A stretch of DNA of 64,000 nt from Streptomyces sp. NRRL S-337 (GCF_000720175.1 NZ_JOIX01000027.1:21143-85142), one strand, 5' to 3'; shown: positions 17,968 through 26,354, counted from the first letter of the stretch. The notes: generated by a model from the sequence alone, not told the origin. Program-made: numbers and translations.

Positions 17968-18701
17968 CCACCCTGATCAAGCTGGAGATCGTCCGCGCGC
18001 TGCGCAACAAGAAGTTCATGTTCTTCTCGGTGATCTACCCGCCGGCGCTGTACCTGATCATCGCCGGCGGCGCGGACAGCACCCCGATCCCCGGCATGAA
18101 ACTGAACATGGGGCTGTACTTCATGGTGTCCATGGCAGCATTCGGTGCCATGACCGCCGTGCTGCTGGGCAACAGCGAGCGCATCGCCAAGGAGCGCGAG
18201 AAGGGGTGGGTGCGGCAGCTGCGGCTGACCGCCCTGCCGGGCCGCGGCTACGTCGCCGCCAAGATGGCCGCCGCCGCGACCGTCAGCCTGCCGTCGATCG
18301 TGCTGGTCATGCTCGCCGCCGCGGTCGTCAAGGGCGTCCGGCTGGAAGCCTGGCAGTGGCTGGCGATCGCCGCCGGCACCTGGCTCGGCAGCTTCGTCTT
18401 CGCCGCCCTGGGCGTCGCCATCGGCTACCTGGCCACCGGTGACGCGGTCCGCCCGATCGCCATGCTGATCTACTTCGGCCTGGCGTTCCTCGGCGGCCTG
18501 TGGATGCCGCTGACGATCCTGCCGCAGTGGGTGCAGAACATCGCCGAATGGCTGCCCACCCACGCGTACACGGCGCTCGGCACCGCCGTCGAGGCCGGTG
18601 GCGCGCCGCACGTGAAGGACATCGCCATCCTCGCCGGCTACCTGGTGCTGTTCGCCGGCGGCGCGGCCTGGCTCTACCGGAAGGACACCCGCCGGGCATG
18701 A
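17964..18701 (+). CDS. ABC-2 type exporter permease
   Basis: 245 residues with six transmembrane helices: FMFFSVIYPPALYLIIAGG (about 18-36), LYFMVSMAAFGAMTAVLLG (50-68), and four more to the C-terminus, with RNKKFMFF and EREKGWVRQLRLTALPG as the cytoplasmic ABC-2 features. The start overlaps the ATPase stop by four bases, and its own stop overlaps the kinase start by four bases (ATGA both times), so ATPase, permease and kinase are translationally coupled. The final residues are a basic cytoplasmic tail. It forms the channel of the exporter. Confidence 0.95.
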   Translation: MTTLIKLEIVRALRNKKFMFFSVIYPPALYLIIAGGADSTPIPGMKLNMGLYFMVSMAAFGAMTAVLLGNSERIAKEREKGWVRQLRLTALPGRGYVAAKMAAAATVSLPSIVLVMLAAAVVKGVRLEAWQWLAIAAGTWLGSFVFAALGVAIGYLATGDAVRPIAMLIYFGLAFLGGLWMPLTILPQWVQNIAEWLPTHAYTALGTAVEAGGAPHVKDIAILAGYLVLFAGGAAWLYRKDTRRA

Positions 18702-19939
18702 ACGGACCGGAGACCGACGACAACCCGGTGATGATCGGCACCCCGCCGCGCACCCGCCGCCAGGCGCTGGTGAAGTCCGTCTGGATCGTCATCTGGTTCG
18801 GGTACCTCGCGGGCCCCATCGGCAGCCTGGCCGAGGGCGGGATGTCCTTGGCCCGCGAGGTGCTGGGCTGGAGCGGTCTCCTGACGTTCGTCGGCGTCTA
18901 CTTCGTCCTGGTCTTCCGGCACATGGCCCACCGGCCGATGCCCTCGGGCGCGATCCGGGCGGCCGTGGTCCTCATCGCGGCGCTGGCCGTGCTGCTGGCC
19001 TCGACGCTCGGCCCGAACTGGCTGGTGCTCTTCACGTTCGTGTGCGTCGCGGTCGCGGTCACCCAGCCCTTTAGGACGTCCCGGTGGGCCATCCCCGCAC
19101 TGACCGCCACCCTCATCCTGGTCGGCACGCGCTACCCGGACGCCCGGATCTACCTCTTCGCGTACGCCCTGCCCTGCCTGCTCAGCGGCTTCGCGATGGT
19201 CGGCGTGCAGCACCTGATCCGTACGACCCAGGAGCTGCGCGCCGCCCGCCAGGAGGTCGCCCGGCTCGCCGCCAACGACGAGCGGCTGCGGCTCGCCCGC
19301 GACCTGCACGACCTCCTCGGCCACTCGCTCTCCCTGATCACGCTCAAGAGCGAGCTGGCCGGCCGGATGCTGCCGGACCGCCCGGACGACGCCGCCCGCC
19401 AGGTGGCCGACATCGAACGGGTCAGCCGGCAGGCGCTGGTCGACGTGCGGGAGGCGGTCACCGGCTACCGCCGCCCCCGGATCGCCGTCGAGCTGGCCGG
19501 GGTCCGGGCCGCGCTGCGCACCGCCGGCATCACCGCCGCCGTCGACCCGGCGCTGGACGACGAGCACCGGGGCCTCGCGGCCGATGAGGAGAGCGCGCTG
19601 GCCTGGGCGCTGCGCGAGGCGGTGACCAACGTCGTCCGGCACAGCGGCGCCCGCCGCTGCGAGCTGCTGCTGACCGAGGAGTGGGAGGCCGACGAGCGGC
19701 GCTACCTGTGCCTGGCGGTCATCGACGACGGCATCGGGCCGCCGCGCGGCGGCGGACACGACGGCAACGGCCTGACCGGCCTGCGCGAGCGCCTGGCCCT
19801 GGCCGACGGCCGGCTGGAGACCGGCCCGGCCCCGCGCGGCCACGGCTTCGCCCTGCGCGCCTACGTGCCGCTGGCCGCCCCGGCCCCCTCGCCGTCCGCC
19901 GCCGAGACCCTCCCGGAGCCGCTGCCGGACCAGGCGTAG
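18698..19939 (+). CDS. DesK-like sensor histidine kinase
   Basis: 413 residues. The N-terminal half has five to six membrane helices (between about 25 and 160), followed by a short coiled coil and the HisKA_3 dimerisation domain with RLARDLHDLLGHSLSL (phosphorylated His204). The ATP-binding domain has the N-box REAVTNVVRHS (Asn311) and the G-box GIGPPRGGGHDGNGLTGL. The C-terminal 25 residues are Pro-rich. Membrane sensing without an extracellular domain is typical of DesK-type kinases that sense membrane state or the exporter itself. It is coupled to the permease by ATGA and paired with the regulator 54 bases downstream. Confidence 0.95.
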   Translation: MNGPETDDNPVMIGTPPRTRRQALVKSVWIVIWFGYLAGPIGSLAEGGMSLAREVLGWSGLLTFVGVYFVLVFRHMAHRPMPSGAIRAAVVLIAALAVLLASTLGPNWLVLFTFVCVAVAVTQPFRTSRWAIPALTATLILVGTRYPDARIYLFAYALPCLLSGFAMVGVQHLIRTTQELRAARQEVARLAANDERLRLARDLHDLLGHSLSLITLKSELAGRMLPDRPDDAARQVADIERVSRQALVDVREAVTGYRRPRIAVELAGVRAALRTAGITAAVDPALDDEHRGLAADEESALAWALREAVTNVVRHSGARRCELLLTEEWEADERRYLCLAVIDDGIGPPRGGGHDGNGLTGLRERLALADGRLETGPAPRGHGFALRAYVPLAAPAPSPSAAETLPEPLPDQA

Positions 19940-19980
19940 CCACCGGCCGTACGCCCGCCCGGCGGATCCCGTACACCCTC

Positions 19981-19986
19981 TAAGCT
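19981..19986 (+). promoter_or_regulatory. Leaderless -10 box for the response regulator
   Basis: TAAGCT seven bases before the regulator ATG at 19994, without ribosome site. It suggests the regulator is also made from its own leaderless mRNA, besides read-through from the exporter-kinase genes. Confidence 0.6.
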
Positions 19987-19993
19987 GACCGGC

Positions 19994-20599
19994 ATGATCA
20001 GGGTGCTGCTGGCTGAGGACCAGTCGATGGTCCGGGAGGCGCTGGCCGCGCTGCTGTCGCTGGAGGCGGACCTGGAGGTCGTCGCACAGGCGGCGCGCGG
20101 CGACGAAGTCGTGGCCACCGCGCGGGCGCACGACGTGGACGTCGCCCTGCTGGACATCGAGATGCCGGGCCTCACCGGCCTGGACGCGGCGGCCGCGCTG
20201 CGCCGCGAGCTGCCCGGCGTGAAGATCGTCATCCTCACCACCTTCGGCCGCCCCGGCTATCTGCGCCGCGCCATGGAGGCCGGCGCGGACGCCTTCCTGG
20301 TCAAGGACGCCCCGGCGGCCCGGCTCGCGGACGCGGTGCGCCGGGTGCTGCGCGGCGAGCGGGTCATCGACCCGGCGCTGGCGGCGGCCGCGCTGGCCGA
20401 CGGCGCCAGCCCGCTCACCGAGCGCGAACGGGAGGTGCTGCGGACCGCCGCGGACGGCTCCACCAACGCCGAGATCGCCGCCGCCCTCCACCTCTCCCAG
20501 GGCACGGTCCGCAACTACCTGTCCACCGCCATCCAGAAGACCGGCGCCCGCAACCGCGCCGAGGCGGTCCGCACGGCCCGCGACAAGGGCTGGCTCTGA
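19994..20599 (+). CDS. NarL/DesR-type response regulator
   Basis: 201 residues. The receiver domain has the acidic pair Glu8/Asp9, the phosphorylated Asp54 (VALLDIEMPG) and the conserved Lys in FLVKDAP. The LuxR-type helix-turn-helix runs from about 137 to 195 (LTEREREVLRTAADGSTNAEIAAALHLS in two blocks, then GTVRNYLSTAIQKTG). It is the partner of the preceding kinase. Likely targets are the exporter promoter, where a dyad is found at 16898-16913, and itself. Confidence 0.95.
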   Translation: MIRVLLAEDQSMVREALAALLSLEADLEVVAQAARGDEVVATARAHDVDVALLDIEMPGLTGLDAAAALRRELPGVKIVILTTFGRPGYLRRAMEAGADAFLVKDAPAARLADAVRRVLRGERVIDPALAAAALADGASPLTEREREVLRTAADGSTNAEIAAALHLSQGTVRNYLSTAIQKTGARNRAEAVRTARDKGWL

Positions 20600-20697
20600 G
20601 CACCCCTCGGCGCACCGGCCCCGTGCGCCCGGGCCGCCGGCCCCGGGACCTCCTCCCCTGTGCGCCGTCGGGTGCCGTCCCGCAGGCTTGAAGTGTT

Positions 20698-21828
20698 ATG
20701 CCCCTCAACCGCGCCCCGGAGGGCGGCCGCGGCACCACCGTGGTGCTGATCCTCGTGATCGTCGGCGTCACGGTCCTGGACGCGGTCGACATCGGCCCCG
20801 AACTGCACCAGTCCGCCTTCCTGGGCATCGCCCCGCTGTACGCCGCGCTGCGCTGCTCCCTCCGGCGGACCGTCCTGGTCGCGGCCGTCTACCTGCTGTG
20901 CCTGATGTACGTCGACACCTTCACCGTTGTCGACTGGGCCCCGGTCAGCCGGATCACCGCCGTCTTCGGCGCCTGCCTGGCGGCGGCCTTCTCCGTGATG
21001 CTGTGCCGCGTCCGGCTCCAGCGGGAGGCGCTGCACGCCCGGACCAGCCTGGTGGCCGACACCGTGCAGCGGGCCATGCTGCGCGAGCTGCCGCTGCGCG
21101 CCGGGCCGGTCGAGGCGTACGGCTTCTACGTCTCCGCCCAGGAAGGCGCCCGGGTCGGCGGCGACATCTACGAGGCCGTCGACACCCCGCACGGGCTGCG
21201 GCTGATGATCGGCGACGTCCAGGGCAAGGGCATGCCGGCGATCGGCGCCGGGCTGGAGGTGCTGGCGGCGTTCCGGGAGGCCGCGCACTACCACGACGCC
21301 CTGGAGACGGTGGCCGACCGGATGGAGCAGGCGCTGGCCCGCTACAACACGCGCTCGGCCGAGCAGGGCACCGACGAGCGGTTCGTCACCGCGCTGCTGA
21401 TGGAGGTGCGGGACGGCGGGGCCGGGCCGCCGCGGGGCCGGGTGCTGTCCTGCGGCCACATCCCGTACTACCTGATCCGCGACGGCGCGGTGTACGAGCG
21501 TCAGGACGGCGGCGGGCTGCCGCTGGGCCTGGGCACGCTCGGCGGCGAACCACGGCGCGGCGTGCCGGTCCGCCCGGAGCCCGGCGACCGGATCGTGCTG
21601 TGCACGGACGGCGTGACCGAGGCGCGCGGCCCGGACGGCACCTTCTACCCCCTCGGCGAGCGGCTGGCCGGCTGGACCCGGCTGGAACCGCCCGAGCTGG
21701 CCCGCACGCTGCGGGCCGACCTGGAGGGCTTCACCGCCGGCGACCTCAAGGACGACGCCACGGTCCTGGTCGTCGGCCGCCTGGCGGAGACGGCTCAGTT
21801 GAGCATCGCGCGGGCCGCCGCGGCCTGA
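20698..21828 (+). CDS. Membrane-associated PP2C (SpoIIE-type) serine phosphatase
   Basis: 376 residues. Three membrane segments occupy residues 12-100 (TTVVLILVIVGVTVLDAV, FLGIAPLYAALRC, RTVLVAAVYLLCLMYV and a fourth near ITAVFGACLAAAFSVML). A linker helix then leads to the SpoIIE/PP2C domain with the metal-binding blocks GGDIYEA, IGDVQGKGMPA, TDGVTEARG and LKDDATVLVV. In streptomycetes such phosphatases act on anti-anti-sigma factors. There is no kinase or STAS gene next to it. The 3' end overlaps the 3' end of the opposite SirB1-like gene by 34 bases. Confidence 0.92.
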   Translation: MPLNRAPEGGRGTTVVLILVIVGVTVLDAVDIGPELHQSAFLGIAPLYAALRCSLRRTVLVAAVYLLCLMYVDTFTVVDWAPVSRITAVFGACLAAAFSVMLCRVRLQREALHARTSLVADTVQRAMLRELPLRAGPVEAYGFYVSAQEGARVGGDIYEAVDTPHGLRLMIGDVQGKGMPAIGAGLEVLAAFREAAHYHDALETVADRMEQALARYNTRSAEQGTDERFVTALLMEVRDGGAGPPRGRVLSCGHIPYYLIRDGAVYERQDGGGLPLGLGTLGGEPRRGVPVRPEPGDRIVLCTDGVTEARGPDGTFYPLGERLAGWTRLEPPELARTLRADLEGFTAGDLKDDATVLVVGRLAETAQLSIARAAAA

Positions 21829-22664
21829 CGGCGGATCGCCTCCGCACCGGCCGGGTCGACCGCCGCCACCACCTCGGCGTACTCCGTCAGCTCCGCCGCC
21901 CCTTCGAGGAACTCCCCGCGCCGGACCAGGAGTTGGGCCCGCTCCAGGCGCAGCCGCGCGGGACGGCTGGGCAGCAGCAGCGACAGGTCCAGCGCCCACA
22001 GCTGCACCGCGCTGTGCTCGGGCCGGGCCTCGGCCCAGGCCCGGATGTTGTTGAGCACCCGCAGCACGATCTCCAGCGGATCGGCCGGGGACGTCATCGG
22101 CCGGGTCAGCTGCCCGCCGGTCGCCCCCGCGACCAGCAGCGCCGCGTCCTCGTCGGTGAGCAGCCGCCCGCCGGCGAACGGATCGGCGAGCACATGCGCC
22201 CCGGCCGGATCACCGAAGCCGACGACGAAATGCCCCGGCAGCGCCACCCCGTACACCGGTGCGCCGGCCCGCCGGGCGACCTCCATCCACACCACCGACA
22301 GCAGGATCGGCAGACCGCGGCGGCGCCGCAGCACCTCGTGCAGCAGCGAGGACGACAGCCGCCGGTAGTCGGCGGGCGAGCCGCCGAAGCCGCAGCGGGT
22401 GCCGAGCAGCTCGGCCAGATTGCGGGCCCAGGCCCCCGGGCCGCCCGCCGGCTGGTACGGCAGCAGCCCGGCCAGCCGGTCCAGCTCGATCTGGGCCGCG
22501 TCCAGGCCCGCCTCGTCCAGCCCGGGGTCGGCCTCGGCCGCCACCAGCAGGCAGAGCAGGGACAGATCGGGCCGCTCCTCGCGGGCGGCCGTGGCGAACC
22601 GGCGCCGCCGCGCGGCCCGCGCGTCCGGCTCCGGCCCGGGTTCCTCAGGCGTACGGGATGCCAT
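21795..22664 (-). CDS. SirB1-like transglutaminase-fold protein (Transglut_core2)
   Basis: 289 residues. The block LPILLSVVWMEVARRAGAPV...GHFVVGFG is the Transglut_core2/SirB1 signature; the papain-like Cys is replaced by Ser (ILLSVVW), as I recall for much of the family, so catalysis is doubtful. The C-terminal part with helix pairs (LEIVLRVLNNIRAWAEARPE, then two more) looks like TPR repeats, also typical. The start is the ATG at 22664. Its end overlaps the phosphatase gene tail-to-tail, so the two transcripts are antisense over 34 bases. The function of actinobacterial members is unknown. Confidence 0.88.
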   Translation of the reverse strand: MASRTPEEPGPEPDARAARRRRFATAAREERPDLSLLCLLVAAEADPGLDEAGLDAAQIELDRLAGLLPYQPAGGPGAWARNLAELLGTRCGFGGSPADYRRLSSSLLHEVLRRRRGLPILLSVVWMEVARRAGAPVYGVALPGHFVVGFGDPAGAHVLADPFAGGRLLTDEDAALLVAGATGGQLTRPMTSPADPLEIVLRVLNNIRAWAEARPEHSAVQLWALDLSLLLPSRPARLRLERAQLLVRRGEFLEGAAELTEYAEVVAAVDPAGAEAIRRQAAAARAMLN

Positions 22665-22681
22665 ACCCGACCGATACCCGT

Positions 22682-23698
22682 TCAGCGCCCGCCGGGCAGG
22701 GCCCGCCGGTAGTGGTAGCCGTGGTGGTCGGTGAAGCCGAGCCGCTCGTAGAGCGCCAGCGCGCCCGCGTTGTCCGCCTCGACCTGGAGGTACGCCGCGG
22801 AGGCGCCCTCGTCCAGCGCCCGTTCGGCGAGCGCCGCCATGACCAGCGAGGCCAGCCCCTGCCGCCGCTCGTCCGGGGCCACCTCGATCGCCGCGAAGCC
22901 GGCCCACCGGCCGTCGACGACCAGCCGCCCGATGGCCGCCGTGCCGCCGTCCTCGCCCCGCACCGTCGCGAACCACACCGACGGGCCGCCGGTCAGCACC
23001 TTCCACGCGGTCGGGGTGAGGCCGCCGGCGCCGCCGGTCCGGTTGTAGAGGGCCGACCAGGCGTCGCCCGGCTCCCGGGACAGCGTGACGCGGGCCGTGT
23101 CCGCGTCGGTGTCGGCCAGCGGGGCCAGCGCCGAGATCAGGACCCGGGTGTGCGCCTCGGCGGCCCAGCCGCGCCGCTCCAGCTCCGCGGCCAGCGCGTC
23201 GTCGGCGTCCGGGCGGCCGGTGGCGACCGTGATCAGCGGCGGCAGCCCGCGTGCCGCGTACCACTGCGCGATGCGCTCCAGCGCGGAGTCCAGCGGCATC
23301 CCCGGATCGCCGAGCGGCAGCACCGAATTGCCCCGCCGGGTGAATCCCTCGCTCGCGCGCAGCGTCCACTCCCCGAGACGCTCGGTCTCGGTGGCCGGCC
23401 AGCCGCGCGCCGCGACCTCCTGGAGCTCACGCGCGCCGGCGGAAGGGACCTTCCTGCGGGGCCGGGCCGCGGGCACGACCTTGGCGGCGACCAGCGAGGA
23501 CTCCTCGATCCGTACGCACTCGCCGGAGCGGCGTGTGATGCTCAGCACACCCTCGTCCCACGATGTGAGCACCCCGACCGCGTCCGTGAACGCCGCTCCC
23601 CCCTCCCGGTCCCCGGTGAGGCGCCGGACGGATACCCTTTTGCCCACGTCAGCACGGGTGATGCGGACCTCCGCGCGACCGCCGGCCAGGAATTCCAT
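22682..23698 (-). CDS. GNAT acetyltransferase of the CG3035/Rv0428c type
   Basis: 338 residues. The N-terminal ~75 residues resemble a small SH3-like barrel (VGKRVSVRRLTGDREGGAAFTDAVG). The C-terminal half is a GNAT fold with the acetyl-CoA loop IEVAPDERRQGLASLVM and the final EADNAGALALYERLGFTDHHGY motif. This architecture is annotated as an N-acetylglutamate synthase-like protein in corynebacteria and mycobacteria; I recall the family but cannot confirm the substrate. It lies 17 bases upstream of the SirB1-like gene on the same strand, so the two are probably one transcript. Confidence 0.9.
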   Translation of the reverse strand: MEFLAGGRAEVRITRADVGKRVSVRRLTGDREGGAAFTDAVGVLTSWDEGVLSITRRSGECVRIEESSLVAAKVVPAARPRRKVPSAGARELQEVAARGWPATETERLGEWTLRASEGFTRRGNSVLPLGDPGMPLDSALERIAQWYAARGLPPLITVATGRPDADDALAAELERRGWAAEAHTRVLISALAPLADTDADTARVTLSREPGDAWSALYNRTGGAGGLTPTAWKVLTGGPSVWFATVRGEDGGTAAIGRLVVDGRWAGFAAIEVAPDERRQGLASLVMAALAERALDEGASAAYLQVEADNAGALALYERLGFTDHHGYHYRRALPGGR

Positions 23699-23839
23699 CG
23701 CTCAAACCGCCCCTCTTGTTCGTCTCGTGCCCGGGAACGGAGATACTAGGTGGCGGGCATCGACGACGCCGCGCTCCCGCGCGCCCTGCGGCGGTACCGC
23801 CAATCGGTTCCGCCGGCCCTAACGAGGAGGAACGACAGC

Positions 23840-24160
23840 GTGACCTACGTCATCGCGCAGCCTTGTGTCGACGTCAAGGACAAGGCGTGCATCGAGGAGT
23901 GCCCGGTCGACTGCATCTACGAGGGCTCCCGGTCCTTGTACATCCACCCGGACGAATGCGTCGACTGTGGCGCCTGTGAGCCGGTCTGCCCGGTTGAGGC
24001 CATCTTCTACGAGGACGACACCCCGGAGGAGTGGAAGGACTACTACAAGGCGAACGTCGAGTTCTTCGACGAGCTGGGCTCGCCCGGTGGCGCCAGCAAG
24101 CTCGGCCTGATCGAGCGCGACCACCCCTTCATCGCAGCGCTGCCGCCGCAGAACCAGTAA
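23840..24160 (+). CDS. fdxA: 7Fe ferredoxin (FdxA/FdxC type)
   Basis: Small electron carrier, 106 residues, with one [3Fe-4S] and one [4Fe-4S] cluster. Cysteines are at 9, 17, 21, 25 (CVDVKDKACIEECPVDC) and 40, 43, 46, 50 (CVDCGACEPVC), the actinobacterial 7Fe pattern. The C-terminal half (VEFFDELGSPGGASK) is the usual acidic extension. The GTG start has a perfect GAGGAGG at 23824-23830. Partners are usually P450 or pyruvate/2-oxoacid oxidoreductases. It is followed by dapC, the same neighbour as in mycobacteria (Rv1177-Rv1178). Confidence 0.96.
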   Translation: MTYVIAQPCVDVKDKACIEECPVDCIYEGSRSLYIHPDECVDCGACEPVCPVEAIFYEDDTPEEWKDYYKANVEFFDELGSPGGASKLGLIERDHPFIAALPPQNQ

Positions 24161-24173
24161 CCGCCCGGGCGGA

Positions 24174-24191
24174 GGGAGCCGGCCGGCTCCC
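24174..24191. terminator. 18-base perfect palindrome after fdxA
   Basis: GGGAGCCGGCCGGCTCCC, 13 bases after the fdxA stop. It can fold as a hairpin with a minimal loop; no T-tract. Probably part of the fdxA 3' end. Confidence 0.5.
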
Positions 24192-24229
24192 CCTCCCCGG
24201 CGTCATCAGCGGCCGCACGGCGCCGCCAC

Positions 24230-24273
24230 GGTCCCGTACGGCCCGATCGCCTTGATCGCCGCCGTACGGGACC
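24230..24273 (+). terminator. 13-pair hairpin between fdxA and dapC
   Basis: GGTCCCGTACGGC (24230-24242) pairs perfectly with 24261-24273; the 18-base loop contains CGATC/GATCG, which can pair as well. It ends 36 bases before the dapC start. It could terminate fdxA or attenuate or protect the dapC message. Confidence 0.65.
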
Positions 24274-24309
24274 GAGGCGTTTGCCGCACCGAGGAAAGTG
24301 AGCCACCCC

Positions 24310-25407
24310 GTGTCCGCAGTCTCCGCACGCCTTCCGGTCTTCCCCTGGGACAAGCTGGAGCCGTACAAGAAGACGGCCGCCGCGCACCCGGACGGGATCG
24401 TCGACCTCTCCGTCGGCACCCCGGTCGACCCGGTCCCCGAGCTGGTCCAGAAGGCGCTGATCGACGCTGCGGACTCCCCGGGCTATCCGACGGTCTGGGG
24501 CACCCCGGCACTGCGGGACGCGATCACCGGCTGGCTGGAGCGCCGTCTGGGCGCCCGCGGGGTCACCCACCACCACGTCCTGCCCATCGTCGGCTCCAAG
24601 GAGCTCGTCGCCTGGCTGCCGACCCAGCTGGGCCTCGGCCCCGGCGACAAGGTCGCCCACCCGCGCCTGGCCTACCCCACCTACGAGGTGGGCGCCCGTC
24701 TGGCCCGCGCCGACCACGAGGTCTACGACGACCCGCGCGACCTGGACCCGGCGCACCTGAAGCTGCTCTGGCTGAACTCGCCGTCCAACCCGACCGGCAA
24801 GGTCCTGTCCAAGGACGAGCTGACCGGCATCGTCGCCTGGGCCCGCGAGCACGGCGTGCTCCTCGTCTCCGACGAGTGCTACCTCGAACTGGGCTGGGAG
24901 GCCGACCCGGTCTCGGTCCTGCACCCGGACGTCAACGGCGGCTCGTACGAGGGCCTGGTCGCGGTCCACTCGCTCTCCAAGCGCTCCAACCTGGCGGGCT
25001 ACCGCGCGGCCTTCCTGGCCGGCGACCCGGCCGTCCTCGGCCCGCTGCTGGAGATCCGCAAGCACGGCGGCATGATGACCTCGGCGCCCACCCAGGCCGC
25101 GGTGGTGGCGGCGCTCGGCGACGACACGCACGTCCAGGAACAGCGCGAGCGCTACGCGGCCCGCCGTACGGCGCTGCGCGAGGCGCTCCTTGCCGCCGGC
25201 TTCCGCATCGAGCACAGCGAGGCGTCGCTGTACCTGTGGGCGACCCGCGACGAGCCCTGCTGGGACACCGTCGCCGCCCTCGCCGAGCGCGGCATCCTGG
25301 TCGCCCCCGGCGAGTTCTACGGCGCCGCGGGCGAGCGGTTCGTCCGGATCGCGTTCACGGCCACCGACGAGCGGGTGGCCGCCGCGGTGGGCCGCCTGGC
25401 GGGGTGA
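24310..25407 (+). CDS. dapC: Succinyldiaminopimelate transaminase
   Basis: PLP enzyme that transfers an amino group from glutamate to N-succinyl-2-amino-6-ketopimelate in the lysine/meso-diaminopimelate pathway. About 365 residues; class I/II fold. WLNSPSNPTGK holds the PLP-contacting Asn, SDECYLELGWE the Asp, and HSLSKRSNLAGYR the Schiff-base lysine (Lys224 from this start). The C-terminal Arg is in RFVRIAF. The start is ambiguous: a GTG at 24298 lies only 2 bases after GAGGA, while the GTG at 24310 gives the MSAVSARLPVFPWDKL beginning I recall from orthologues. The pathway partner dapE lies 2 kb downstream. Confidence 0.94.
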   Translation: MSAVSARLPVFPWDKLEPYKKTAAAHPDGIVDLSVGTPVDPVPELVQKALIDAADSPGYPTVWGTPALRDAITGWLERRLGARGVTHHHVLPIVGSKELVAWLPTQLGLGPGDKVAHPRLAYPTYEVGARLARADHEVYDDPRDLDPAHLKLLWLNSPSNPTGKVLSKDELTGIVAWAREHGVLLVSDECYLELGWEADPVSVLHPDVNGGSYEGLVAVHSLSKRSNLAGYRAAFLAGDPAVLGPLLEIRKHGGMMTSAPTQAAVVAALGDDTHVQEQRERYAARRTALREALLAAGFRIEHSEASLYLWATRDEPCWDTVAALAERGILVAPGEFYGAAGERFVRIAFTATDERVAAAVGRLAG

Positions 25408-25429
25408 CCGCCGGCTGACGCCACACATA

Positions 25430-25462
25430 CAGGGGCCCGGGGAAACACTCCCCGGGCCCCTG
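25430..25462. terminator. Bidirectional terminator between dapC and the secreted protein gene
   Basis: CAGGGGCCCGGGG (25430-25442) pairs perfectly over 13 bases with 25450-25462 around the loop AAACACT. It lies between convergent genes, so it can stop transcription from both sides. Confidence 0.85.
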
Positions 25463-25480
25463 CGCGTCGTTCGCGCGTCG

Positions 25481-26035
25481 TTACGCCTTGCCGCCCACCG
25501 GCAGCCCGCCGAGCAGCCCGCCCGGCGCCTGCCCGCGGACCCCCTGCTGGCCGAGCAGCCCGGTGGCCTTCCCGGCCAGCGCCTCGGGCGCGCCCAGCAG
25601 CCCGGTGGCCTTCCCGGCCAGCGCGTCCGGCGCGCCGAGCAGACCGCTGGCCGCCTTGAGCGGCAGCGAGTCGGTCGAGAGCCCGTCCTTGGCGACCGGG
25701 CGCACCACCTTCTCGGCCTTGTCCGTCGCGCCCCGGGTGACCGGCATGGCCTTCTTGACGACCGGGCCGGCGGTCTCGACCAGCGCCGGGGCGAGCTTGG
25801 TCGCCGCCTTGTTGCCGGCCTCGTTCAGCACGCCGACGCCCTGGTGCGCGGCGCGGTCGAGGGTGTCGCCCGTCTTGTGGGAGTCCAGGGGCGCCGTGAG
25901 TCCGCCGACCAGGTCGGGTGCCTTGACAGGCAGGTTCGCTGCGCTCGCGGTACCGGCCGCAGCGACCACGGGAGCCGCGCCTGCTGCGACGAGCAGGGCG
26001 GCTCGGGCGATCCGACGCGTAACGGGGAGGGACAT
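25481..26035 (-). CDS. Secreted Ala/Gly-rich repeat protein
   Basis: 184 residues with a clear Sec signal peptide (RRIARAALLVAAGAAPVVAA, cleavage about 30 after ASA). The mature part is Ala/Gly/Leu/Lys-rich, without cysteine. It ends with tandem repeats GLLGAPDALAGKAT / GLLGAPEALAGKAT / GLLGQQG and GGLLGGLPVGG. There are no catalytic motifs. The start ATG at 26035 has AAAAGGAG at 26047-26040. Repetitive Gly/Leu-rich secreted proteins of streptomycetes often sit on the hyphal surface, but this one is not a chaplin (no Cys pair, no VGNQ-type motif). Function unknown. Confidence 0.85.
   Translation of the reverse strand: MSLPVTRRIARAALLVAAGAAPVVAAAGTASAANLPVKAPDLVGGLTAPLDSHKTGDTLDRAAHQGVGVLNEAGNKAATKLAPALVETAGPVVKKAMPVTRGATDKAEKVVRPVAKDGLSTDSLPLKAASGLLGAPDALAGKATGLLGAPEALAGKATGLLGQQGVRGQAPGGLLGGLPVGGKA
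25556..25640 (-). repeat. Two 42-base tandem repeats in the secreted protein gene
   Basis: CGGTGGCCTTCCCGGCCAGC starts at 25561 and again at 25603, a 42-base period encoding 14 residues (GLLGAPxALAGKAT). A third, diverged copy flanks them (GLLGAPDALAGK from 25645 backwards). Copy number could vary between strains. Confidence 0.8.
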
Positions 26036-26354
26036 GGTGCTCCTTTTACGGAGAAGGACTCGGACTTCTGACAGATGTGCTGTGCCATGTCCGCCGGGCG
26101 GACGCATTGACTACCGCGTCAGGTCCCCGAAGGTTGCGGTGAACTCCGGTAAAGAGTTGGTAACGCATCGCATAATCGGGCGTGCCGAAAGAAGGGCGAT
26201 ATGGACACGCCTCCGCGGGTGCGGAAACGTCACAGCCCTTGTCCTGCAAGGGAATTGACGGGAAAGGTATTTCCCCGGACGCCAACTCCCGCCATTTCCG
26301 AGGGAATTGCCATCACCGGCGCTCCCGGGGAACCCTTACGGGCGATGCCGCAAA
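26036..26354. other. Upstream region of the secreted protein gene
   Basis: 319 bases, relatively A+T-rich around 26140-26190. It should carry the promoter of the secreted protein gene; I see the ribosome site at 26040-26047 but no certain -10/-35 pair. TGACAGATGT at 26069-26078 is the same 10-mer as in the palindrome at 16900, without its second arm. No gene is seen. Confidence 0.5.

Noticed and set aside
26069..26078. TGACAGATGT shared with the palindrome at 16900
   Set aside because: Only one arm is present and the genes are unrelated; a 10-base match over 64 kb can be chance.
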